DNA from: an uncultured Rhodospirillales bacterium
GTDB taxonomy: Bacteria > Pseudomonadota > Alphaproteobacteria > CACIAM-22H2
Direction: 5' to 3'
DNA: 13,446 nucleotides
Assembly (NCBI GenBank): GCA_937926175.1
Contig: CALANV010000038.1
Coordinates: forward strand, 1-13,446
Made by a program: the position numbers and the translations under genes. How positions within the stretch are numbered: the first letter of the stretch is position 1; each line of letters starts with the position of its first letter. Below, one piece after another: positions 9,401-13,446 of the stretch. The notes under the pieces are model-generated. The model made no database searches and had not been told where the DNA came from. It saw nothing but the letters and a program-made list of their open reading frames with translations.

Positions 9401-9828
9401 ATGCCTGGGTGCTGTCGCGATCGTGCCGGCCCGCGTCGTGGGCTTTGTTCAAGCAGGCGCTGGAAAGCGACATCGGCGACATCCAGGGCGGTACGACGGC
9501 CGAAGGCATTCATCTCGGTGCCATGGCCGGGACGGTCGACCTGGTTCAGCGCTGCTACACCGGTCTCGAGCTGCGTGACGGGGAACTTTGGTTCAACCCG
9601 GTGCTGCCGGACGAGCTCTCGCGGCTCAGTTTCCGGCTGCGCCATCGGGGACACTCCCTCCGCGTCGATATCGCCGATGGCATGCTTCGCGTGTCGAGCG
9701 ATTCGGCCGCAGTCGAACCAATCTCAATTCGATTCAAGACCGAGGCGTGTCGATTGGCGCCCGGGGAAACGGTGCAGTTTACACTTTCCCAGGCGGTACC
9801 GGCTTCGGCCCGGCGGACGGTCGGTTGA
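6490..9828 (+). CDS. Beta-phosphoglucomutase-type HAD domain fused to a glycoside hydrolase family 65 disaccharide phosphorylase
   Basis: This 1112-residue protein joins two enzymes. Residues about 18-250 are a beta-phosphoglucomutase-like HAD domain: FDLDGV with nucleophile Asp24 and acid/base Asp26, Arg76 in the cap (GRSRED), Ser145 and Lys148-Asn149 (SASKN), Lys180 (KPAPD) and Glu204-Asp205. After a Pro/Gly-rich linker (about 265-297), residues about 300-1105 form a GH65 enzyme. It has the N-terminal sandwich domain, the FWDEL motif (656-660), the general acid Glu796 in GPDEFH, Lys917-Gln918, and the phosphate-loop-like HGSTLS (962-967), which argues for a phosphorylase rather than a hydrolase. 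Such inverting phosphorylases split an alpha-glucosyl disaccharide with phosphate to beta-glucose 1-phosphate and a sugar; the mutase then makes glucose 6-phosphate. No signal peptide is seen, so it is cytoplasmic. Substrate choice (trehalose, kojibiose, maltose, nigerose) cannot be read here. Both domains look complete, with no frameshift. Confidence 0.93.
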   Translation: MPSDLNDAVEAVIAPNDVDGVVFDLDGVLTNTAVLHETAWKRVFDAYLRRRAKSDGHPFVPFSHDDYRRHVDGRSREDGIRTFLKARGYVLPDDGSDQDTVRALGRRKNATFLNLIKNRGVETYPDAVLLVERLRGAGIRTAVVSASKNCTAILQAAGIADLFDVKIDGLDQAALGLRGKPAPDTFLAAARRLGADPSRVVIIEDALAGVTAGRAGGFGFVIGVSRGGDPESFKAYGADAVVSDLSEIVVKVPEEVRLRRHGAAEVVPPAGWPGAPLHRAEIPIPEPGGPGEELASGPWTLSYEGFEPAFEGRREALFALGNGYLVSRGAAAEAVADGVHYPGTYLAGGYNRLVSEVAGRTVEHEDLVNWPNWLPLAVRLDDGSSGWLGAGGTAEHLQYRQDLDLRRGLYRRCVRVRDAAGRVTRLEECRFVHMREHHVAGIRLRITAENWSGRLLVRSALDGRVTNAGVLRYRPFNGRHHEIVDAVPLGLDGILLEVRTTQSRLHLVEVARTRLYRGGQPFEPERSVVCEPGLIGQDLTFFIAQGGSVDVEKIVTFYTSRDRAIADPRSGAVTTLARAGRFMDLMRSHARAWVQLWRRCDLGFAKVETDPDDHTHRILRLHIFHLLQTVSPHTIDLDAGVPARGWTGEAYRGHVFWDELFIFPFLTYRLPKLTRSLLMYRWRRLGEARWAARAAGYRGAMFPWQSGSNGREETDAMYLNPRSGRWIRDNTHLQRHVNAAIAFNIWHYFHATGDREFLYIYGAEMILEIARFWSSIAQWNPERERYEIRGIMGPDEFHDAYPDSDVPGVNNNAYTNVMAAWCLGHALRLFDILPDERCRELCDVLELDDAELQRWDDISRRMFIPFHDDGIVSQFEGYERLEEFDFEAYRRRYGNIMRLDLILEAEGDTPNRYKVSKQADVLMLFYLFSTEALSDLFARLGYAFDSGMIPKNIDYYLRRTSHGSTLSGIVHAWVLSRSCRPASWALFKQALESDIGDIQGGTTAEGIHLGAMAGTVDLVQRCYTGLELRDGELWFNPVLPDELSRLSFRLRHRGHSLRVDIADGMLRVSSDSAAVEPISIRFKTEACRLAPGETVQFTLSQAVPASARRTVG

Positions 9829-9950
9829 GCTGCGCGCGTATTTTTTATTGTAGCATTGTGCCGCAACCCAACCAAGCCATGAGTCCGTTGACCAAATCGG
9901 GTGAAGACGTATCGCGAGACCGATCGGCCTCGACTTCGCGAGGTTTTCAG
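9829..9950. other. Short intergenic leader with an AT-rich patch
   Basis: Just after the fusion gene stop lies an AT-rich patch with six T in a row (9841-9846) in otherwise GC-rich DNA. No stable hairpin precedes the T-run, so it is not called a terminator. A TTGACC box (9888-9893) with a poor -10 (TATCGC, 9910-9915) is a weak candidate promoter for the small gene at 9951. An in-frame ATG at 9879 has no ribosome binding site. Confidence 0.3.
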
Positions 9951-10136
9951 ATGAACACGACGCCAAAGCCACCTCGACCCGAACCTGGTCGGCCGACCGA
10001 GCCTGGGCGCGTGCCGGCGCCCGACCTGCCGATCAACACGCCGCCTGAGAAGGGACCGCAGAAGCCGGAACCGGTTCCGTCGGGCCCGATTCCGCCGACA
10101 CCCACCGCAGGCGCGGGTCGAGGTGGTGCGGCATAG
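9951..10136 (+). CDS. Small proline-rich hypothetical protein
   Basis: This 61-residue frame is one third proline (20 of 61), with repeated PxP and PEP steps, several Arg, Lys and Glu, a Gly/Ala-rich tail (AGAGRGG), no cysteine, no hydrophobic stretch and no signal peptide. It should be disordered and soluble. I chose ATG 9951 because GAGG (9940-9943) lies seven bases before it. The frame stays open further upstream, but that part overlaps the fusion gene and has no better start. I recognise no family by name. It sits between a sugar phosphorylase and an oxidoreductase with a stress-type promoter. It could be a real small gene or a chance frame; proline-rich frames arise easily in GC-rich DNA. 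Confidence 0.5.
   Translation: MNTTPKPPRPEPGRPTEPGRVPAPDLPINTPPEKGPQKPEPVPSGPIPPTPTAGAGRGGAA
10066..10079. repeat. 14-base perfect palindrome inside the proline-rich gene
   Basis: CGGAACCGGTTCCG reads the same on both strands. It encodes part of the PEPVP segment (residues 39-43) of the small proline-rich frame. It contains GGAAC on each strand, but no CGTT lies at 16-17 bases either way, so it is not a sigma EcfG promoter. It could be a protein-binding site or an accident of proline codons. Confidence 0.35.
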
Positions 10137-10180
10137 GCCGGGTCAAAGGTCGACCGCGTCCCATGTTCCGGGCATCCGGC

Positions 10181-10206
10181 GGAACGTGGATCTCGTACAT
10201 GGCGTT
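10181..10206 (+). promoter_or_regulatory. Sigma EcfG (general stress response) promoter match
   Basis: GGAAC (10181-10185), 17 bases, then CGTT (10203-10206) fits the alphaproteobacterial general-stress consensus GGAAC-N16/17-CGTT exactly. Transcription would start near 10213, about 35 bases before the preferred start of the downstream oxidoreductase gene and just ahead of its AGGAG. Position and orientation fit a real promoter. Sigma-factor dependence is inferred from the motif. Confidence 0.7.
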
Positions 10207-10247
10207 GGCACATCGACCCGCTATGCTCCAGGAGAATGGTGGATGGG

Positions 10248-11171
10248 ATGAAGGCTGTGCGTATGCATGCGTTCGGTGGGGCCGACGTTCTGACGCTGGA
10301 AGACGCGCCGATGCCGACGCTCGAGCCGGGCGAGGTCCTGGTCAGGGTCCATGCGGCCGGCGTCAATCCGGTGGACTGGAAGATCCGTGAAGGAAAATTC
10401 AGGACTAAAGCGGCGCTTCCGCTGACACTCGGGCGCGACGCGTCGGGTACGGTCGAGGCGGTCGGATCCGGCGTAACCGAATTCAAGGTCGGCGATGCCG
10501 TCTATGGGATGCTCTATTCGCACGGCGGCGGCTACGCCGAGTTTGCCGTGGCAAAGGTGGACGAGATTGCGCTGAAGCCGCGGTCGCTCGATCACGTCCA
10601 CGCTGCGGCGGTGCCGCTCGCCGCGACGACAGCGTGGCAGGGGTTGATCGATCACGGCAAGGTCCGGTCGGGCCAGAAGGTTCTGGTACACGGCGCCGCG
10701 GGAGGTGTGGGGACCTTCGCGGTCCAGTTCGCGAAGGCGCGGGGCGCATATGTCTACGGCACGGCTTCCGGCGATCATCTGGCGCTCCTGCGCGAACTCG
10801 GGGTCGACGAGGCGATCGATTACAGGACGACGCGCTTCGAGGACGTCGTCCATGACGTCGATGTCGTCCTCGATCTCGTCGGCGGCGAGACCCAGGAGCG
10901 GTCCTGGAAGGTTCTGAAGAAGGGCGGGCTGCTGATCTCGACCGTATCCGAGCCGTCACAGGAGGCGGCAAACGCGCACGGCGTGCGCGCAATGGTGTAC
11001 ATGGCGAAGCCGAATGCGGCAGAGCTGGCCGAGATCGCGCGCATGATCGACGACGGAACCGTCAAGCCCGTGGTCGCAATGGTCCTTCCATTGGCCGAAG
11101 CCCGCAAGGCGCACGAAATCAGCCAGAGCGGCCACGCGACCGGCAAGATCGTTCTCGAAGTCGCCGCCTGA
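10248..11171 (+). CDS. NADP-dependent oxidoreductase, zinc-free quinone-oxidoreductase-like (MDR superfamily)
   Basis: From ATG 10248 this is 307 residues, a normal length for the zinc-independent quinone oxidoreductase branch of the medium-chain dehydrogenases. It has the GroES-like N-terminal domain (VHAAGVNPVDWKIREG, 34-49; LGRDASGTVEAVG, 61-73) and a Rossmann domain with the nucleotide loop HGAAGGVG (148-155). The zinc-binding residues of classical alcohol dehydrogenases are absent. The family reduces quinones, enones or reactive aldehydes with NADPH, in the cytoplasm. MKAVRMHAFGG is the usual family start. An in-frame ATG at 10236 is almost on top of the AGGAG (10230-10234), and a GTG at 10239 is four bases from it, so the true start could be 9-12 bases earlier. 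The EcfG promoter upstream suggests induction by stress, in line with a detoxifying role. A strong terminator follows. Confidence 0.92.
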   Translation: MKAVRMHAFGGADVLTLEDAPMPTLEPGEVLVRVHAAGVNPVDWKIREGKFRTKAALPLTLGRDASGTVEAVGSGVTEFKVGDAVYGMLYSHGGGYAEFAVAKVDEIALKPRSLDHVHAAAVPLAATTAWQGLIDHGKVRSGQKVLVHGAAGGVGTFAVQFAKARGAYVYGTASGDHLALLRELGVDEAIDYRTTRFEDVVHDVDVVLDLVGGETQERSWKVLKKGGLLISTVSEPSQEAANAHGVRAMVYMAKPNAAELAEIARMIDDGTVKPVVAMVLPLAEARKAHEISQSGHATGKIVLEVAA

Positions 11172-11189
11172 CCAAGGGCGGCGTGCAAA

Positions 11190-11259
11190 GGCGTCATATG
11201 CCCGACGCCGAGGGGACGATGTGGGGCATCGTCCTTCGGCCGCCGAGCGCGGCCTTTTT
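11190..11259 (+). terminator. Rho-independent terminator after the oxidoreductase gene, with extra upstream hairpins
   Basis: Three stems follow one another. GGCGTC/GACGCC (11190-11209) has an 8-base loop. GGACGATG/CATCGTCC (11214-11234) is a perfect 8-bp stem with loop TGGGG. GGCCGC/GCGGCC (11238-11254) has loop CGAGC and is followed directly by TTTTT (11255-11259). The last is a standard intrinsic terminator, and the middle stem may reinforce it. Confidence 0.8.
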
Positions 11260-11261
11260 CC

Positions 11262-11286
11262 GGAACGGGCATTTTCCCGCACCGTT
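11262..11286 (+). promoter_or_regulatory. Sigma EcfG (general stress response) promoter match
   Basis: GGAAC (11262-11266), 16 bases, then CGTT (11283-11286) fits the general-stress consensus. It begins two bases after the T-run of the preceding terminator. Transcription would start near 11293, giving a leader of about 145 bases before the secreted-protein gene at 11439. That leader is long but free of other genes on this strand. Confidence 0.6.
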
Positions 11287-11438
11287 GTGGTCCGTAAGCG
11301 TCGTTTGCGGGCGCTCGCAAGGCCGGATTGCGGGGCGGCGCCCGGCGTTCTCCGACACGGGTCCGGCGATCGTCCCGGTCCGGGCGATATGCTTGGCTCC
11401 CGCGTGCATCGACGGGACAGATCCGTCAAGAGGAAGAA

Positions 11439-11915
11439 ATGTCGAAAACCCTGCTTTTCGCGGTCGCATTCACGCTCGCGGCGGTGCCTTGCGCGCGGGC
11501 GGCAAGCTGTGACGAGGAGATTGAACTCTTTGCGAAGCAGTACGATCTGCTCGCGGATCTGCCGCGTGCCGAGCCGCCCGCCGGTGCCCCGGCGCCGGAG
11601 CCCCCCGCAACGACAGAGTCGCGCGGCGTGCCGCCGGAGGCGCTGTCCCGGTCGGGCGGCGTCGTTGAACCACCCGAGCAAGGGCGAACCGTGACGATCG
11701 AGCCGCCGCCGACCGGCGATCCGATGCCGACCACACCGGAGGTCAAGCCGCATACGGCCGAGCGGCCCTCGCAGGGCACCGCGGAACTGGGCGCTGCGAA
11801 GCGGATGCAGATGCAAAGTCTGCTGAATGCGGCACGCGCGGCCGAGCGGCAGGGAAGGGAAGCCGAATGTTTCGAGCGGCTTGGGGAGGCTCGGGCCATT
11901 CCGGAGCCGGGATGA
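11439..11915 (+). CDS. Small secreted hypothetical protein with proline-rich middle
   Basis: From ATG 11439, preceded by AGAGGAAG, this is 158 residues. A clear signal peptide spans about 1-21 (MSKTLLFAVAFTLAAVPCARA), with cleavage likely at ARA-A. No lipobox is seen because proline precedes Cys18. The mature protein has a short N-terminal helix-like part with Cys24 (ASCDEEIELFAKQYDLL), a low-complexity Pro/Thr/Glu stretch (about 43-112), and a C-terminal helical segment with Cys144 (LLNAARAAERQGREAECFERL). Cys24 and Cys144 could form a disulfide in the periplasm. Small secreted proteins of this general build occur in Alphaproteobacteria, but I know no function. The frame is open upstream to 11328, but that part is Arg-rich and lies before the signal peptide. 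The upstream EcfG promoter suggests stress induction. Confidence 0.8.
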   Translation: MSKTLLFAVAFTLAAVPCARAASCDEEIELFAKQYDLLADLPRAEPPAGAPAPEPPATTESRGVPPEALSRSGGVVEPPEQGRTVTIEPPPTGDPMPTTPEVKPHTAERPSQGTAELGAAKRMQMQSLLNAARAAERQGREAECFERLGEARAIPEPG

Positions 11916-11993
11916 CCGGGCCGGGAAGCCGATCCGCTTGTCTCGGCGCCAGGGGGGGGGCGCTGCGGAAGTTTCGAGCAAGGATGTGCACGA

Positions 11994-12022
11994 GCCGATC
12001 AAGCGATGAACGCTTGATCGGC
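11994..12022. repeat. 12-bp perfect inverted repeat (hairpin)
   Basis: GCCGATCAAGCG (11994-12005) pairs fully with CGCTTGATCGGC (12011-12022) across the loop ATGAA. It lies between convergent genes and could stop or stabilise transcripts from both sides. No T-run follows, so it is not a classical intrinsic terminator. A dimeric-protein binding site is the alternative. Confidence 0.65.
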
Positions 12023-12055
12023 ACACCGGCAAGGTCGCAATCGCGTGGAAAGCGA

Positions 12056-12080
12056 CCGTTCGGCGGAACCCGCCGAACGG
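12056..12080. repeat. 11-bp perfect inverted repeat (hairpin)
   Basis: CCGTTCGGCGG (12056-12066) pairs with CCGCCGAACGG (12070-12080) around the three-base loop AAC. The very GC-rich stem should be highly stable in RNA from either strand. It lies 33 bases after the preceding hairpin and 62 bases past the stop of the minus-strand cupin gene. It is probably part of a two-way transcription end, although no T-run is present. Confidence 0.65.
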
Positions 12081-12141
12081 CTCGATAGCGGGCAAGACCG
12101 ACCAGTCGTATTGCGGTCGTGCGTGGATATTCTGTTCTGTC

Positions 12142-12498
12142 TTAGATGCGTCGTTTTGGCGAAGGTGCTCTGTCGGAATCTCCCGAATTCGGCTCGCCTT
12201 TCGGTTCGATCAGGAGGACCTTGACCTCTTCCGCGGCTCGAGGACGATGCACAACGCCTTTCGGAACCACGAAAAGTTCACCGGCTCTGACCACCTGAGA
12301 AGGCTGCCCCTCGATATCCATGATCATTTCGCCTTCGAGGACGTAGAAGAAATCGTCCGTCGTGTCATGCTTATGGAAGGGATACTCGCCCTTGAATTTC
12401 ACCACCATCACATCGTTGTCGTTGTAGTCGGACACCACATGAGGATCCCAATGACTCGAGAACAGGGCCAGCTTCTCGGAAAGATTGATCGGCTTCAT
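12142..12498 (-). CDS. Small cupin-domain protein
   Basis: From the preferred ATG this is 118 residues, one cupin barrel. Motif 1 is GEYPFHKHDTTDDFFYVLEG: two metal-ligand histidines (HKH) are present, but the usual glutamate position is aspartate. Motif 2 is GELFVVPKGVVHRP with the third histidine. A bound metal is therefore likely. Small cupins of this kind act as sugar or acid isomerases, dioxygenases or ligand-binding proteins, and this one has no added domain to tell which. The start at 12498 is preceded by AGGAAC at a normal distance and by a family-like beginning (MKPINLSEKLALFSSHWDP). A longer frame starting at 12567 would run over the likely -10 box. It is convergent with the secreted-protein gene. 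Confidence 0.88.
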   Translation of the reverse strand: MKPINLSEKLALFSSHWDPHVVSDYNDNDVMVVKFKGEYPFHKHDTTDDFFYVLEGEMIMDIEGQPSQVVRAGELFVVPKGVVHRPRAAEEVKVLLIEPKGEPNSGDSDRAPSPKRRI

Positions 12499-12778
12499 CT
12501 GAGTGTTCCTGGGTTTTGGGCTATCCACATCCCCTTGATGGTTCAGGGTCAGCGCTTCGCAGACCAATTATAGATGATGCAAATAGGCTTGGGTCGATTC
12601 ACGGGGGAAAACCTGTGCGGACTGTTCCATATAGTCTTTGCTCGCCGATATAAATCACTGACGTTGCTTCCCGGAATGCCCTTGGTTTGAACTGACTTCA
12701 TTGGAAACCGGACCGCTTCGTTCGGCAACCCGGACGATAATTGGCAATGGGGTCGAAAATGCGCGCGGGCCTGCCGCA
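12499..12778. other. Intergenic stretch between cupin and transporter genes
   Basis: These 280 bases lie between two minus-strand genes and are AT-richer than the neighbourhood, notably 12560-12660. They hold the likely cupin promoter and leader. Open frames here, such as one on the minus strand at 12549-12779, have no ribosome binding site and no recognisable family. I see no T-run terminator for the transporter gene. Confidence 0.5.
12567..12572 (-). promoter_or_regulatory. Probable -10 box of the cupin gene
   Basis: Read on the minus strand, this is TATAAT, a perfect housekeeping -10 hexamer and rare in this GC-rich window. It lies about 70 bases upstream of the cupin start. The -35 match is poor (TCGACC, 19 bases upstream). 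Transcription would start near 12560, leaving a leader of about 60 bases. No EcfG motif was found here. Confidence 0.4.
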
Positions 12779-13446
12779 TCAGCTGCTCGATCCGGCGAAG
12801 CCCGATTCACCTTTGCTGGAAGGGCGCGTGGATTCGCGATCGGTGCGCTGGCCAAGCCAGATGCTGCCAAGGACAAGACCGCAGCCGATCAGCTGAAACA
12901 CCGTCAGCCGCTGATCCAGAAACACCCATCCCAGCAGCACCGCTGTAAGGGGACTAAGGAAAAGTAGCAGTGACACCGTTGCCGATCTGAGCCGCGCAAC
13001 GCCTCGGAACCAGAGAACGTAAGTCAGCGCCGCGCCGATCAGTCCGAGCCAGGCGAGCCCCAGCAAGTTGCCCGCGCTGGGCACCGGAACGGGTGGTTCG
13101 AAAAGCAGAACGACCGGGACCAGAAGAACGCCGCCGGTGGTCAATTGCCACCCTGTCAGCGTAAGCGGTGACACCGGCGGCTGCCATTTGCGGGTCAGCA
13201 CCGTACCGAGCGCCATGGAAGCGGCTCCGGCGAGACCTGCAGCGACGCCGAGTACGTCCAGCGCCGCATTGGGCGTCAACACCATCAGCGCCACACCCCC
13301 GACCCCTGCAAGCGCAGCGAGAATAGACAACCGCCGAAGTGGGCTGGCAAGCAGGACGGAGGCGAGGAAAACCACCATCAGCGGCTGAACCGACAGCACC
13401 GTCGCGGCGACTCCGCCCGGAAGCCGATAGGCCGCAACGAACAGCA
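12779..13446 (-). CDS. EamA/DMT-family transporter, C-terminal part (start beyond window)
   Basis: About 221 residues are visible and the frame stays open to the window end, so the N-terminal part is missing. The first visible residues (LFVAAYRLPGGVAATVLSVQPLMVV) are the end of the first EamA repeat, with the conserved AYRLPGG and QPL steps. About seven membrane helices follow, including GLIGAALTYVLWFRG and LSPLTAVLLGWVFLDQRLTV, the usual end of the second EamA repeat. A polar Ser/Arg-rich tail closes the protein (RTDRESTRPSSKGESGFAGS). Full family members have about 290-310 residues and ten helices. They export or import amino acids, metabolites or drugs, and the substrate is unknown. A GTG at 13399 falls in mid-protein and is not the real start. 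Confidence 0.9.
   Translation of the reverse strand, partial: LFVAAYRLPGGVAATVLSVQPLMVVFLASVLLASPLRRLSILAALAGVGGVALMVLTPNAALDVLGVAAGLAGAASMALGTVLTRKWQPPVSPLTLTGWQLTTGGVLLVPVVLLFEPPVPVPSAGNLLGLAWLGLIGAALTYVLWFRGVARLRSATVSLLLFLSPLTAVLLGWVFLDQRLTVFQLIGCGLVLGSIWLGQRTDRESTRPSSKGESGFAGSSS

Larger units (their letters stand above)
11916..12141. other. Convergent intergenic region with hairpins and a nine-G run
   Basis: No gene is supported here. The + strand secreted-protein gene and the - strand cupin gene converge on it. It holds nine G in a row (11952-11960) and two strong perfect hairpins (11994-12022 and 12056-12080), listed separately. No T-run follows either hairpin on either strand. Confidence 0.6.

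Noticed and set aside
7468..9654. Long minus-strand frame of 728 residues opposite the fusion gene
   Set aside because: It is antisense to a gene with full catalytic motifs. Long antisense frames are common in GC-rich coding DNA, and its translation matches nothing I know.
9838..9861. T-run after the fusion gene as an intrinsic terminator
   Set aside because: No stable stem lies directly before the T-run.
10956..12095. Minus-strand frame of 379 residues across the stress block
   Set aside because: It runs through the terminator, a promoter match and the strong hairpins, and the translation is Arg/Pro-rich without a recognisable domain.
12499..12567. Longer N-terminus of the cupin protein starting at 12567
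   Set aside because: The added 23 residues lack cupin features, have no ribosome binding site, and overlap the likely -10 box and leader.

Overview
The window is GC-rich with mostly tightly packed genes. It looks like chromosomal DNA of an alphaproteobacterium, probably from or near the Hyphomicrobiales/Rhizobiales or Rhodospirillales. The clearest lineage hint is two intergenic matches to GGAAC-N16/17-CGTT, the promoter of the alphaproteobacterial general stress response sigma factor (EcfG type). I cannot name a genus. No rRNA, tRNA, CRISPR array, transposase, integrase or phage gene was seen.

Region 1 (6-4999, + strand) is a three-gene export operon: an HlyD-type periplasmic adaptor, a 932-residue RbbA-type protein with two ATPase domains and an ABC-2 membrane domain, and a separate ABC-2 permease. 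The first two genes overlap by one base (TAATG) and the third starts three bases after the second. The order matches the E. coli yhiI-rbbA-yhhJ locus.

Region 2 (5000-5684) has no convincing gene. It holds small perfect inverted repeats and one doubtful reading frame. Region 3 (5685-9828, + strand) has a short-chain dehydrogenase, then a 1112-residue fusion of a beta-phosphoglucomutase-type HAD domain with a glycoside hydrolase family 65 phosphorylase. The fusion should release beta-glucose 1-phosphate from an alpha-glucosyl disaccharide and convert it to glucose 6-phosphate in one polypeptide. The sugar is not known from sequence; trehalose, kojibiose, maltose or nigerose are options.

Region 4 (9829-11915, + strand) holds a 61-residue protein that is one third proline, a zinc-free NADP-dependent quinone-oxidoreductase-like enzyme, and a small secreted protein with a proline-rich middle. 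The last two each have an EcfG-type promoter match upstream. A tandem-hairpin terminator with a T-run separates them and ends two bases before the second promoter begins. A stress-induced role for this block is likely but inferred.

Region 5 (11916-13446) begins with a convergent junction carrying a nine-G run and two strong perfect hairpins. Two minus-strand genes follow: a small cupin protein with a TATAAT-type -10 box upstream, and an EamA/DMT transporter whose N-terminal part lies beyond the window end.

I found no clear sign of an undescribed defence or mobile system. The best leads are the phosphorylase-mutase fusion with its dehydrogenase neighbour, the back-to-back terminator and stress promoter, the small proline-rich gene, and the unexplained 5000-5684 gap.
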